Positions 38,801-50,800 of a stretch of 52,885 bases of DNA are shown piece by piece (within the stretch, counting starts at the first letter, position 1; every line of letters starts with the position of its first letter). This stretch comes from a virus, in the IMG/VR virus record IMGVR_UViG_3300037493_004106, positions 1-52,885 of that record. One strand, written 5' to 3'. The notes under the pieces were generated by a model, which had not been told where the DNA came from, did not search any database, and saw nothing but the letters and a program-made list of their open reading frames with translations. The translations under genes and the position numbers were made by a program.

Positions 38801-41799
38801 AGTACATCAAATATGTAACTATACTTTTCTGATATATCAATAGAAGATGTTATCTCCTTAATAGTATTTAAAGCTTCTAATCTTTGTTGGTTAAAGCTTT
38901 CCTTAAAAGCTATTTTTGTATTTTTAGCAATCCAGCCTTCATCACCATGCACTCTTGCATAGTATTCCATTCTCTTTGTTTTATCAGCAGAGTCTGGAGT
39001 AATGCCTTCTAATGCTAATGATTGAACAAACTCATTAAATGCTTCTTGAAATAGTCCAGGAACATCAATGTATTCATAAAACTTTTTGCTAGTCTCTCTG
39101 TGTTTAGCAAGAACTTGAGCAATACTTCTATCATAAATATTCTTTTCAGGAACATCAACCTTTGGCGTACCATCAGGATAATTTAAAGAATATAATTGCT
39201 TTAATTCATCTTGATAACCTTTAATAATATTAGTAGACTCATAAATATCACGCTCATTAAAATTACTTCCTTGTTCAAGTCTTAATTTTTCAAGTATTTT
39301 TTCTCTGGCTAACCAAGCATCCCATCCATATTCACTCTCTTCAAATATTTTATCTTTCTCATATACCTCTGTCTTATATCTTTGGTGGAAATACTTTTTA
39401 TCCCAGTTGTAATACTCTTTACTTTTTATTTTAAATTCTTCTCTATCTTTAAAACTGAGTTCTTCTAGATCATCTAGCTTCTTTCTTTTATCATATCTCC
39501 AATTTTGTGTTGGATTTAATATAGACCAAACCTCTTGCTCAATTAATTCACCTTCTTCATATTTAAAGCTTTTATCTTTAAACATATATTCTTTCCAGAA
39601 ATTGTGAGCATTATTATTACTATATCCTAATTCCTTTAATAAATTAGCAATTGATCTTTGAAAGTCTAGTTGTAATTTTTCTGCTTCTACTTCAGCTTTA
39701 GTATAAGCTTCTTTTAGGGTAATACCGAAAGCTCCTATTGACAAGTCATTAATATTTAAGATCTCATCAAAGTTTTTATTAGTCATTGTTAAATCAACTG
39801 TCTCACCTTTAAGAGATGCTTCTAATTTAGATTTATCAATTTCCCACTTTTTATATTCTGCTGTAAGCTCTGCTTTTCTTTTCTCTCCATATTGTTTTTT
39901 GTCTGGATTTTCATCTATTATTTTGTCAAATCTCTTTAGCTCTCTAGCATACTTATCATCAATATTTTTCTTTACTACTGCTAATTTTTCATAGAGTATA
40001 TTCTTTACTTTCTCAAAGTCTACTTGTTTTATTAAGATATCCCCTTTTTTGATATTATCCTGTATCTCTCCTATGTATCTAAAGATTGGGTTTTTCTCTG
40101 TAGAGAATCCATTCCTTAAAAATTCTTTATTAGCTTCTGTTAAAAGCTCATCAAATCCAGAATATAAACCTTTAAAACTATTAACTTTTCTTAAGTCATT
40201 TAATAGAGTATCAGTATCTGTAGTTTGATTTTGAATTTGCTCATCTTTAATAGTTTCTAATACAGTATTTATTTTCTTTACAAGAAGGTTCATACTTACT
40301 AATGTATTGATATATGCTTGAGCAGCATTCTTTAAATCTTCATTATTAGTAATGATATCCTTTTGTTTGGTCTGTTCTTGTTCTACTTTTACATTTGTTG
40401 TTCTGTATGGCTTAAGTTGTGCTCTTAATTGATTTAATAGTGCAGCACCTGATTCTTCATCTAAAAGATCTTTAGTTTCTGTTTTAATTGCACCTTCAAC
40501 TTTCTTTATATAAGCTAGTCTTTCCTCAATTCTTTGATGCAATACATTAATACTTGCTTGTAATGCTTGTCTTTTGGGATCATTTGATACATCAGCAACT
40601 AAATCTTCAATTTCTTGTACTTGTACTCTCTTAAAATCAACATAATCTTTGGCTACTTCATCAAATTCAATAGAGAAGTTTTTACCAATAATTATATCAG
40701 CCAGATCTTTAATAGTAGTATTAGCTTTAAGATTTTCAGCTTTTATTTTATCTCCTTCTAAGTTCTTATTGCCAAACATTTTCCTAATAACCATTCTTAT
40801 TTCAGCTAATATGTTTTGTATAGCTTTTAAGAATCCTTTGCTAAGAGATGTTTCTTTGTTTTCTAAATTAGAATATGGATCTTTTGGTAGACCTACTTTT
40901 GTAGCAAGATCAGTTGCTTCATAAGCAAGAGCATTAACAATAATCTCTTCTTTAAATCTATCACTTTCCTCTTCTAAGTTCTTATACTCATTCTTTACAT
41001 AAGTCTTAATTTCTTGTCCTTCTGGTGTATTTATTACTGATTGGTAAAGTGACTCAAATAAAGCTTTATTTTTAGATTGAATCATCTTTACTATAGGATG
41101 AGCAAACTCATGGAATACAGAATTTAAATTAATTTTATCCTGTACTAAATAAACCACACCATTATAAAGAAATGAAGGTTCATTAACATAAGGAGTATCT
41201 GTATTACTTAATAACTGAATAGCTGAATCAGAAGATATCTTTTCATACTTAATGCCTAGTTTGCTTGATAACATCTGAGCCCATTGAATAGCAATATAAT
41301 TTGCTTTCATTTGATTAAACTTCTGCTCATCAGTAAGAGTATAAAATGACTCCGGATATTTTGGCAATTTATTATAGCTCATTATATCATTATAGAGTAT
41401 CTCTGCTGAATTAACTGGCTTAGGTATTTCTATAGAATCAAGATCTTCTTTTGCTTCATTAACAACTCCTAATACTTCCTTTTTATAATCTTGCTTATCT
41501 AACCATTTTTTAAAATCCTCATTAGCATAAATGTTGTTATCAGCATTTCTTATAATTTCTAAAGGACTAACAAAGCTGGTAATGTTCTTTTTAAATTCTG
41601 GATTAGTATATGCTTCTAATAAAGGTATTGCAATATTAGATTTTTGTTGTAGAAATTCTTGGAACACTGCTTCTAAAGGAGTAGCATATTCACCATCGTT
41701 TCTAGCAAATGTCTTCCAAGCTAAGTCTTCACCTAATGTTGCTTCTAAATTCTGCCATTCTGGTAAATTCTTATTTGGACAAACTAATAAATTTTTCAT
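35842..41799 (-). CDS. Giant zincin protein (1985 aa), ejection/transcription module
   Basis: Starts 7 nt downstream of the giant polymerase gene. N-terminus CPNKNLPEWQNLEATLGEDL leads to a zincin: HEFAH (residues 230-234) with candidate third ligand in EEIIVNALAYEA. Long charged helical tracts follow. Near the C-terminus is a hydrophobic stretch (DALLMMLFNFALYFFFGW) and an acidic DDDDDEAY run. Such giant helical proteins adjacent to the virion RNA polymerase of crAss-like phages are candidates for internal capsid or ejection proteins. Its cleavage targets, if any, could include itself or the neighbouring polyprotein. Confidence 0.75.
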   Translation of the reverse strand: MKNLLVCPNKNLPEWQNLEATLGEDLAWKTFARNDGEYATPLEAVFQEFLQQKSNIAIPLLEAYTNPEFKKNITSFVSPLEIIRNADNNIYANEDFKKWLDKQDYKKEVLGVVNEAKEDLDSIEIPKPVNSAEILYNDIMSYNKLPKYPESFYTLTDEQKFNQMKANYIAIQWAQMLSSKLGIKYEKISSDSAIQLLSNTDTPYVNEPSFLYNGVVYLVQDKINLNSVFHEFAHPIVKMIQSKNKALFESLYQSVINTPEGQEIKTYVKNEYKNLEEESDRFKEEIIVNALAYEATDLATKVGLPKDPYSNLENKETSLSKGFLKAIQNILAEIRMVIRKMFGNKNLEGDKIKAENLKANTTIKDLADIIIGKNFSIEFDEVAKDYVDFKRVQVQEIEDLVADVSNDPKRQALQASINVLHQRIEERLAYIKKVEGAIKTETKDLLDEESGAALLNQLRAQLKPYRTTNVKVEQEQTKQKDIITNNEDLKNAAQAYINTLVSMNLLVKKINTVLETIKDEQIQNQTTDTDTLLNDLRKVNSFKGLYSGFDELLTEANKEFLRNGFSTEKNPIFRYIGEIQDNIKKGDILIKQVDFEKVKNILYEKLAVVKKNIDDKYARELKRFDKIIDENPDKKQYGEKRKAELTAEYKKWEIDKSKLEASLKGETVDLTMTNKNFDEILNINDLSIGAFGITLKEAYTKAEVEAEKLQLDFQRSIANLLKELGYSNNNAHNFWKEYMFKDKSFKYEEGELIEQEVWSILNPTQNWRYDKRKKLDDLEELSFKDREEFKIKSKEYYNWDKKYFHQRYKTEVYEKDKIFEESEYGWDAWLAREKILEKLRLEQGSNFNERDIYESTNIIKGYQDELKQLYSLNYPDGTPKVDVPEKNIYDRSIAQVLAKHRETSKKFYEYIDVPGLFQEAFNEFVQSLALEGITPDSADKTKRMEYYARVHGDEGWIAKNTKIAFKESFNQQRLEALNTIKEITSSIDISEKYSYIFDVLSIFKDEYGETDASRITDATMEKLRIAQEDIIDAQDKLAIMTGISIDEMEELIELTELLKRKGKLEGEDREKYEELLNRKDNPKIGAIKLAQLKGAFKVLASIQFKQATDDYVEQANIHLKLVGGADVDKTTANKLLEDNEFLEKAMTKNKRFKEWFLKTHVVKEFINYKTKERDYKYERVYAYSVTRPTNPADIKSFKIKDPFTDKVINVVGEPAFRFKYRRIKNDYRTIPIGLTPEQRENYVGVVIDNMGNFLPKSFEDTVINPLTNAEQKVDTAPTDSPYVNQTYYDLKNANDSRFELLKKTTEYTLKFQKNATKDAKLYLDLPRFEMDRYEYVASGNAKQEVDNLRKVFSYIPNRLRGEKDQSLIGNEFEQDLGNAQIDELKTEAAIKYADISLEDLSSNKIPVHGVSDALPVEKTSTNLLYSLGKYNISLQYQNQKFKIDPLAQSLMDVLDDPDNAIKNMSKADRIMKEAYGITRFKKKYKNDQKSRRQEYLQHMIDRELRGKMYDDAYNEHSVILNKAVSTLNKFSSFQFFGLNIQSAAKNYLGMVWQNTVLGLAGIGQNDEEYDGLAPIVLQGSSYLKGQGKGLQAMMLWTSYTSPFVNATTIDKPLDVQLIRLMDAHKSFEDKFANDTQRSFLKDVVSMSWLYSPRKFLEMEGALALFYGMLYQQYVEINEGGVTRLIPYAEAWELDQSGVIKLKDGISKDWDINGKLFQAFKNRVGAVGNQLNGAFAKLDQPYLQKNFFYRMMAFMRRYFYAPLMARFSKKRYNFGVGSEYEGWYLLGFKSIYKFIMSTIQGEMRSYLQFMGKEERIALTRIAADALLMMLFNFALYFFFGWDDDDDEAYKKIKAKYEANEISWLGLQFLKLGLNVRNENQAFINPLNPLDLKVANHYVSFINPQAIALSGPLTNTVSILFKDLPGWMAGSKYAFYQQDVGPWWYQKEGSPKILNDVFKGYLGFSGSDTDPLMDIEKIFKRQYTVYK

Positions 41800-41806
41800 A
41801 TAATTA

Positions 41807-44800
41807 TTATTGATAACAACGTCTCTTTAATTCTAACCAATCATCTTCTACAACATCCTGATATTTAACTAATATGTCTTTTATACTAGGAGTATTTTCT
41901 GATCCTGGATTTACAAATTTAAACTTATTATAAAGCTCTTTGCTGATATTATCAAAAATACTTTTCTGTAATGAGTTAGAACCTTCAGATACTACTTGTG
42001 TAGATACAGGAGCTTTGGTAACTTTAAATGTATTAGCATATACATCTCTGATAGCTTGTCTACCTGCCTCATTAATTTCCCTAGTACCAATACCTGCAAA
42101 GTTTTTAGTAAGAGTAGGTACTTCAGATTTAGACCATTTACCATTGATATTTTTATACCATTGATTTCTTATTTGATCAAATAGATAGACTGGTTTACCA
42201 GCTTGAATTGCCATTTCTACTGCATAACCTGTTCCTCCTTGTACTGCAACCTTGAGAAGTTTTCTTGGTTCAGCAGATTTTTCATCTCCTTTCCAAATAT
42301 CACCTTCTTTACCCAATGTACCAATAGCAAATACTGCATCTGAGTTAACAACTTGAGCCCAATTTCTAATTAGTCTCTGATCTTTCATTGTGTTGTACTT
42401 ATAACCCCACATTTGCTTAGCAGCTTGTGCAACCTTACTTGCTCCTTCTACTGCTATTGGCTTATCTGTAATATCTACATTTCCTAATGGTGCATTCTTT
42501 GGTCCTTTTTCTCCAGTAAAGTAATGTTTATTATTTACCATACTAAAGTCTTTACCAATTACATCCCATTGCGTATCAGATCCAATTGCCCCACCAGAAT
42601 GATTAGTATACTCTGCTGGATTATTTACAGTACTTACAGGAACTTGAGCTGGTTTACCCCAATCATATTTATTAATAAGATAATCTAATGCTGTAGCATG
42701 AGAAGGTTCTCCAAGTTCTTTATAATAAAGAATAGGTTTACCTTTTAATTCTCCTGATTGTAATTGTTCTAAAATCCATTCTCTTTGATTATCTAATTCT
42801 TCTGGTTGTATTCCTGTAAATACATATTCACCAGTTTCTCCTGTTATAATCCAATTAATATACCTTTCTACAGCTTCTTTTGTTGATTTAACTTGTATTA
42901 AATTTTGAAGTCTTATATCAGATGTAAAAGGATTTCCAAAATGAGCATCAGACATTTTTATTCTGGTAGATATTATTTGATTATTAAAATTAGAAATAGC
43001 TTTAGTAGCATCTTTTAATTCTCCCCAAGATTTAATAACTACATTTCCTGACTTAGTTTTATTACCTAATTTAGAATATATAGTTTCAGCTGTTTGTGTA
43101 CTTACAGGAGCTTGAGGTTGAGTAGATGATTGAGTAGGTGTAACAGATAATATAGGAACATTACCTGTAATACCTTTAGCTGTAACATTTAGCATGCTAC
43201 CTATTGATCCTACAAAGACTAGCTTTTTACCCGCCATGTATTGCTCATTAATAGCATCAATATCCTTAGATATTATGTTTGATACCATAGCAAACTGTTC
43301 TGTGTTCTGAGGATTAGTAGCTGCGTTTTGATCTCTCATAGTTATTACACCCATAGCATTGTTTAATCCTGCTAATGATAAAGCCATCTTATTAATAGGA
43401 TTGACAAACTTTGCTCCTATTTTAATATCACTTGCTTTCTTAAACTCTTTATTCTTTTGAGCCATTCTTAATGCATAGATATCATCATATACAAATATCT
43501 TATCTGGATTATTTTTAGCAAGTTCTACAAGTCTAGCACCATCTAAAGGAACAAGTTGCTTAGTTCTTGCCTTTGTCTTAGGATCAACAACTACTTTCTC
43601 TACTCTATCTGCTACTTTAAACACTCTTGGATTAGAAGTTGATACCAAAAAGTCTTTATTAAATTCAGATGAGACATTATAGTTTTCTACTATCTCTTTG
43701 AAATTAGCAGAGAAATAATAGTTTTTTATTCTTGTTCTTTGAGAAACATTTTCTCTAGAATTCTGTTCTGCAAAATTGTCCCATATTGCTTTTAGAAAAG
43801 AAGTATCTGAAATAGAAATTGTATCATCAGTACTTTCCATTACTACAAATGAATTTAAAGATGCTGTATATTTAGCTACTTCTTTTTTCTTTTTTTCTTT
43901 CTCTTCTTTTGTTCCACTTATATCAAATACTTTTGGTTCTAATGCTTTTTGTATTCTAGATACTGGATCAAGCATTATATTTCTTATATCTTGGTAAGGA
44001 AGTATTTCAGAAAAGTCATACTTCCCTGCACTCATACCATTCTGCATATAAGAATAAATAGGGAATATTTTGAATGTATAAGTTATTCTTTGATCTATCT
44101 TTCCTCCATTATCAATCTTAGATATACTTGGATCAGCCAAGTCTTTTAAGTTGTCATTATATGAATTTGCAATTTCTGGTTCTAAGTCTCTGATCTTAAA
44201 ATAAAGATTGCTAAGATTTGAGCCAATTTGTTTTTCAGAAGCCAAGAATTTTAAGACAGGATAATTCTCTAATAAAGTTTTGTGATCTTTATCATTAACT
44301 AAATCCATTACTTGTTTTGCTAATGAGTAGTTCTCATCATAGTATAATGTTTGAATATTGCCTATATTAATAAGAGCTTGTACTTTTAAAAATTCTTCGT
44401 AAGCTAATACATCTATATCAGAATTATAATCTCTTTCATTTTGATCAACGCCTTTAGGATTAGCATCCTTCATTCTCTTTCTTATTTTTTCATAGAATGG
44501 ATCATTCTTAAGTTCAGAAAGCTTATTGTTATATCTTAAGTATTCTCTCTCTACTACAAACTGTTGAAATTCTTTTGCACTCTGTTCTCCATAATTATTA
44601 AAGATGTTTTTATTTAATTTAGCTAGACCTCTAGAAACATAATTATTAGCACCTTCACTTCTTAAATAAGCTTGAGTTTTAAAATCATTTTCAATTATTG
44701 ATTTATCAATATAAATAACAGGTTTGCCCGGAACTTTTTCAGCTACCAATGCTCCGCCAGTAAGTCTATCTACAATCTTAACTGGTATATCAGTTGTTAC

Positions 44801-47800
44801 AAGTAATGACTTATAACTAGGCATATTGATATTAAATGACTTAATATAATTTTGGAATAGTGCTAATTTTAAGTCACTGATAAACGTAGATATTATCTTT
44901 TCATCTTTATAACCTGTCTGTGATTTAATTCTATTGAGATCATATGTATTGTCAATTATAAATTTAGATATTACTCTATTTGATTCTAATGGAAGTAATG
45001 GAGACCACAAATCAACTTGGAAATTCTGTATTCTAAATGTGCTCAAGATAGAGTCATTGATTATAATATCAGCTAAGTCTTGATCTATTCTTTCATTATT
45101 CAATAGATTATTGATTTCAAAATCTCTACTAAGAGCAGAGAATAAACCAGTATCTTTTGCTTTATCTAAATTTGTTTTTAATCTTAACTGTTTAATACCA
45201 GAATTAAACTTTTCTATTTGAAAGAAATGAAGAAAAGCTAAAAGAGAATTATCTGTTATTCCTTTATTTTTTACTATTAGTGCTAAATCATTTGTAGAAA
45301 AACTTTTATTTCCTAAAGCTTCATCTAATATTTTATAGATATTTTTTTCGTTATACTTTTTAGGATCAAAACCATATTTATTTAAAGTTCTTCTAAATGC
45401 TTCAACTCTAAAATACATTGGATTATCAATGCCTTTCTCTAACTGTTTAGAATAAGGAGTTTTAATTAATCTTTGTTGCTTAACATACTCTCTTACCATA
45501 GGATTAGAAACAAACCATCCAGCATCTTCTAATGTAATACCTGATTCAACCATTGATAAAATAACAGGAATTACCTCTATATAACCCTGCAGATAAACTA
45601 ACCATTCATTTTGTTCTAAATCTACTGCACCATTTATTATCTGGGATATAATATCTGATATAGGATGAATACCTTTATTGTCATATATACTTGATAATGA
45701 TACTACCTTTTTGCCATTTTCATTAATTACAGAATTATGATTTAAATAATACTTGATTGGCATATCTATTAATTCAGTAACCATTTGCTTATTTTGATCA
45801 TAAACAACTTTACCATTTTCATCTAGTACAGGATAAGGAAAAGCCAATGATTCAGGCATTAATGCTCCATATCTCATAAATAAGGTATGATATTTATTAC
45901 CAATAACAGCAATACCCAATGAACCTTTACCAGTATTAAAATTAAAATGTTTATCAAGATTAAATATTGGCTCTAATAATCTGCTAGGACTAACTCCTCC
46001 TTCCAACACTTGTCCATCTTTTAATATACTTTTTTGCCAGTTATTCTCTTGTACATAAGGTTTAAGAGACTCAGATATTTTAATCCCGATATTATTATTG
46101 TTAGGTCTAATTAATGAATAAAACTTTTCTGGAGATGATAGAATATCAACTATTGAATTGATTAATGCATTTTCATATTGACCAATAAATCTTCTTTTTA
46201 TTTCTTTAAGGGAGGATATTTTATTATTTATTTCATTAATTTCATTTAAATCTTGTTTAAAAGAATCTCTTTGTTCTATTGATATTTTCATAGAATCATA
46301 TAGAGCTTTAATCTCTACATAATTATCATAAGAATCTGTTTTTAAATTAAATAATTTTTTATTCTTACTAATCTTAGATAATAATTCGCTTTTGCTTAAA
46401 CCTTTAAATAATTCCATCAGTTCTTTTTCAGTGCCTGATAATATTATTTTCTTCATATCATCCGTGATATATGGACTTTCTAAATTATTTATTAATTCAA
46501 AAGATATATCCTGAATAATCTCTGTCTTTTTAGCTTTTGCTATTTCTAATAAAAGAATAACTGATTTTATAGATCTATTACTTACTCTAATGTTTTCTTT
46601 TACTTGTTTCTTTACTTCTGATAAACTTGTTTTATCATATTTTTCAGAAGCAAGTTTATCTCTCTCTGCTTCTGCTTTAGTTATATCCTCATCAAGTTGC
46701 TCTTTATTTTCATAAATCAGGTTCATAACTTCTCCTGACTTCATGATATTTGGTAGATAGACAGTAAGTTTATCTATGTCAAAGTCAGCACCAGCTTTTG
46801 CTACAATCTCTTGTGGTGGTATAAGAACATTACCAAATTGTGGAGGCAAGAATTCAAATACTTCCATAAACTCCATAGAGTTATCACCTTGTACTGGAAT
46901 ACGAACACCTACTAATGTAATCTTCTTTCTATTATCACCCATGTCTAACCACTCTTCATCTTTAAGGAGAGCATTTAGATTAGCTAATGTATTTTCAAAA
47001 TTTAATATTCTTTCAGATTCTCCATTCTCATTTTCTACAGTATCATAAGCTTTGATTGAATTACCTTCTTTATCTTTTGCATTAAAGAGATTTTCAAAAT
47101 CACCTTGCAATGATATTTTTATTTTCATTGCAGTATTTATAAGCTCATTCTTTTTAGTTTCTGGATTATATCTCATTGTCTGACCATAGGTTGCTAGGTC
47201 AGTAGTTTTAAATCCATACTTTTCTATCTCTTCCTCAGTTGGCTTTCTAAATTTAGGTTTTTCAAATAAAGCATTTGATTGTAATACTAAAGCTTCTCCT
47301 TTAATCTTTTGCTTTACTAATTCATTGTTTACTATTGATAGAAAAACTCTTTCAAATTTATTAGCCCAGGGAATAGCTGATATATCTGATTTTACTTCAC
47401 CTGTTATAGGATCAACATCAAAATAATCTAATTGATGATCGGGAACATTCTGTTGCTTAAGCTTTGGCTTAATAACATTATTAATAAGCAACTCTCTGTT
47501 TTTTTGTAACTTCAAATCAATATTAGGATCCAATCCTCCTTTGATAAGAAGTTCCTTTCTCTTTTGCTCAGTAATTTGAGCTACTATTGTTTCAAATGCT
47601 CTTGCTTTTTTATAATTAGCATATTTAAGCTTTCCTTTTTCTGTAAGAACATCCCACTTTCTTTTTCTTTCTGCATATTCCGAATTAGGCATAAAGTCAG
47701 AAGGAATACCATTAAGGAATAAACCTGAAGTGATTAATGTTCTAAACTGAATAGAGAATACAGAGCTTCCTTTCCAGCTTGTATTAATTTCAACTTGATC

Positions 47801-50800
47801 TCTTAGATTTCTTACCCACACCACATTTACATTTTTTAAGAAAGTGACATCAGAATTAAATTCTCTATTGTCTAATTCTCCTTTATATAAATCAGGGTAT
47901 GAACCATTATCAGTAATATTGGCTGTTTTAGATCCAGATTCAAAAGTTACATAGTCAATACCTTCTTCCATCATTTTGTCATGGAGCTTATTAAGATTGA
48001 TATCCATTAAGCCTGGAATAAGTGGAGCTAATGAAAATTTATGCATTGCTAATGCAGGAAGATGTTGTCCCTTTAACATTCCATAGTGAGAAAACTTTAC
48101 TGGAGACATGAACTTACCTACTTCTTCTACTGATGGTATATAACCTTCAATGATTGCTCTAAATAAATTTTCATGTTCCTTTGTCCACTTTTGTCTAGCT
48201 TTTAAAAGTATTCTATAAGAGTCAAGGGCAATATATCCTTGACCATCTGCTTCTTTCATTTTATAGTAAGGATAAACTTCACCATTCTCTTTAGGATCAT
48301 TAATTGATCCTCCCTTACCATATACTATTTCATCTACTAGTTGATTAAGTTTAGTAGCAGTAAGCTTTGGATTTTTACTTCTAATTCTAGCCTTGTAGAA
48401 CTCTTCCATCTTTTTAGCATAGAACTCATAAGCAGCAGATTTGCTTTTTATCTCTTTTATAATAGAAGTATTTAATGTTCCATTATATTTTCTATATGCT
48501 ACATCTGCAGATACTTTTCCTTCTGCATTTCTTTTTAATGATAATGGTCTTTTGAATACATCATTAATATAATCTTGAAAAGCGGCATCTGTCCTAAAAA
48601 GATTACCCGGAGATTGAGAATTACTTGTTCTCTTATTTCCATCATCCTTTTTATGATTGAATTGCTGTAAGCCACCATGCAATAACATATACATATATGC
48701 ATTGTGTATCCATGAATTTACAGTATATGAATTTACTAAAGCAGTTACCCACTTACTTCTATTTTGAGACAACTCTGTATCTACATCATCTGTATATTTA
48801 GATACAATAGATTCTAATAACTGATCATATATAAAGGGAGCTTTCTCTATTTCTTCTAATGTTTTACTAGAAATAGTTTGAAAATAATTTGCAGTATCTT
48901 CTTTTATGGACTTTGCTAACTCAGGATATTTTGTGTTTAATAATATCTTTAAAGCATTCCTACTAGGATCTGCTAATAAATCTTGATATATCTCTGGAGC
49001 TAAAAGTAATTGTTTTGTAGAAGGTTCTAGGATATCATCAAATGCGTAGAACTTATTTTTACTTTTTTCATATACACTAATGTTATTGTAAATATCTGGA
49101 TTATCATTTACAATATTTATTCTTCGCACTTCAGCTTCAATAAGTCTAAACACTATATCAAGTAACTCTGCATTTTTTAGTACAGGATTTATTTTATCTG
49201 GCTTTACAATTAAAGATGCTGTGTCAATATATAAATGTGGTTCAACTGCATTTCTTCTTATTTTTCTTTCTGTTCTAACACCAAATACAGAGCTTTTAGA
49301 CCCAGCTTTAGGATTTTGTATATAACCAGAATTTAAAACCATATGAAAATCAGTAATAAACTTTGTATGTCTATCTGATTTTGACATTGATGTTCCACTA
49401 ACAAAAAGATTATTCTCTAATAATTGAGTACCATTAATATTTTCAAGTATTAATTTAGTACCCTTTCTTCTTTTTCCAAAGTCAGAGTTAATTAAATCAA
49501 CATCTAAAATAAATACATCATTAAGAATACCTAATGCTTTTATATCTGGATTAATTCTAGGATCTAAGAATTCAAGATATGGTGTTTCACCATTTGGATC
49601 ATATAAATCTTGGAATCTATTTGCCTTATTAATTGCCTCAACTAATATAGATACTGGAAAGTTCAATGAGTGCTCATAGGCTTTATCATTACTAGCAGTA
49701 GATACACTTAAATTAGAATAATTATCAGAGTAGTTATACTGTAACTCAGCTAATTCATTTACTCTAAAGCTTAGTGACTTTAAATTTTTACCACCTAATC
49801 CTTTAACATAAATAGGAATAGGATCATAAACTATTTGATTAGTTTTATTTAGCTCATCTATAAAGCTTGCAAAGTAAGTAGTAATACTTGGATCAATCTT
49901 AGACTTTATTTCAGAATTGATATCTATATAAATACCAATAGCATTAAAAAACTGCAAGGCTCTTTCTAAATCTTTTAAGATTGGCTCACCATTTTTATAT
50001 TCAATAAAATCATTAATTATCTTACTTAAATTTAAATAAGGATTATTTGAAGTATCAAGTAAAACATAACCATTATTATCCGGTGTTTGAGAAAAGAATT
50101 TGTTTCTCCAATCTCTTTTAACTTTTATTCTATCTGAACTTGTTTTACCAATTGCATAAGAATATTGATCTTCTTTCTTCTCATCTTCTAAAAAAGAAAT
50201 GTCATCAAACTCATCTTCTTGTTCTGCCTTTTTAATTTTATTAAGCATTACAATTAAAGGAACTCTAGGCTTATTAAAATCTTGCCAGAAGTCTGTCCAT
50301 AAATCTAATTGTTGTACACCTCCTGTAGCTCTCCAGTTATTAGGATTACTTAATCTATTAGCTAACTGCTGATAAACAGGGATTGCCTTTTGTTTATTTG
50401 GATCACTAATAATATTCCATAAATCACTTGGCTCATTATATCCAGCCAAGTTTCTTACTAACTGATTCCATACAGAATCAAAGTCAGCTAATTCAGGAAC
50501 ACCTAATCTATTCTTTTTAATACCATCTTTTTCTTTTGGATCTAAAGCATAGAGTGTTTTAATTAATCTGATTGTAGATATAGCAGCTAGTTCTTTTATA
50601 GAAAGCTCATTACCCTTAGCATCATTAATTTTATAACTTTTTGCAATGTCTTCTGCATTGGAAGAAGTAAGATCAACATCTTCAATTATCTTAATTCCCT
50701 TAAGTACATCACTATTATTTAGGAAGTAATGTAAATAACCAAGACTTTCTTTACCATTTAATACTTCTTCTGTATTACCATAATTAGCAATTACCCATTC

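Noticed and set aside
40649-49000. Plus-strand frames inside the two giant minus-strand genes (for example 40649-40924, 41531-41803, 46776-47048)
   Set aside because: They are antisense to continuous coding sequence, lack leaders or promoters and have shadow-like composition.
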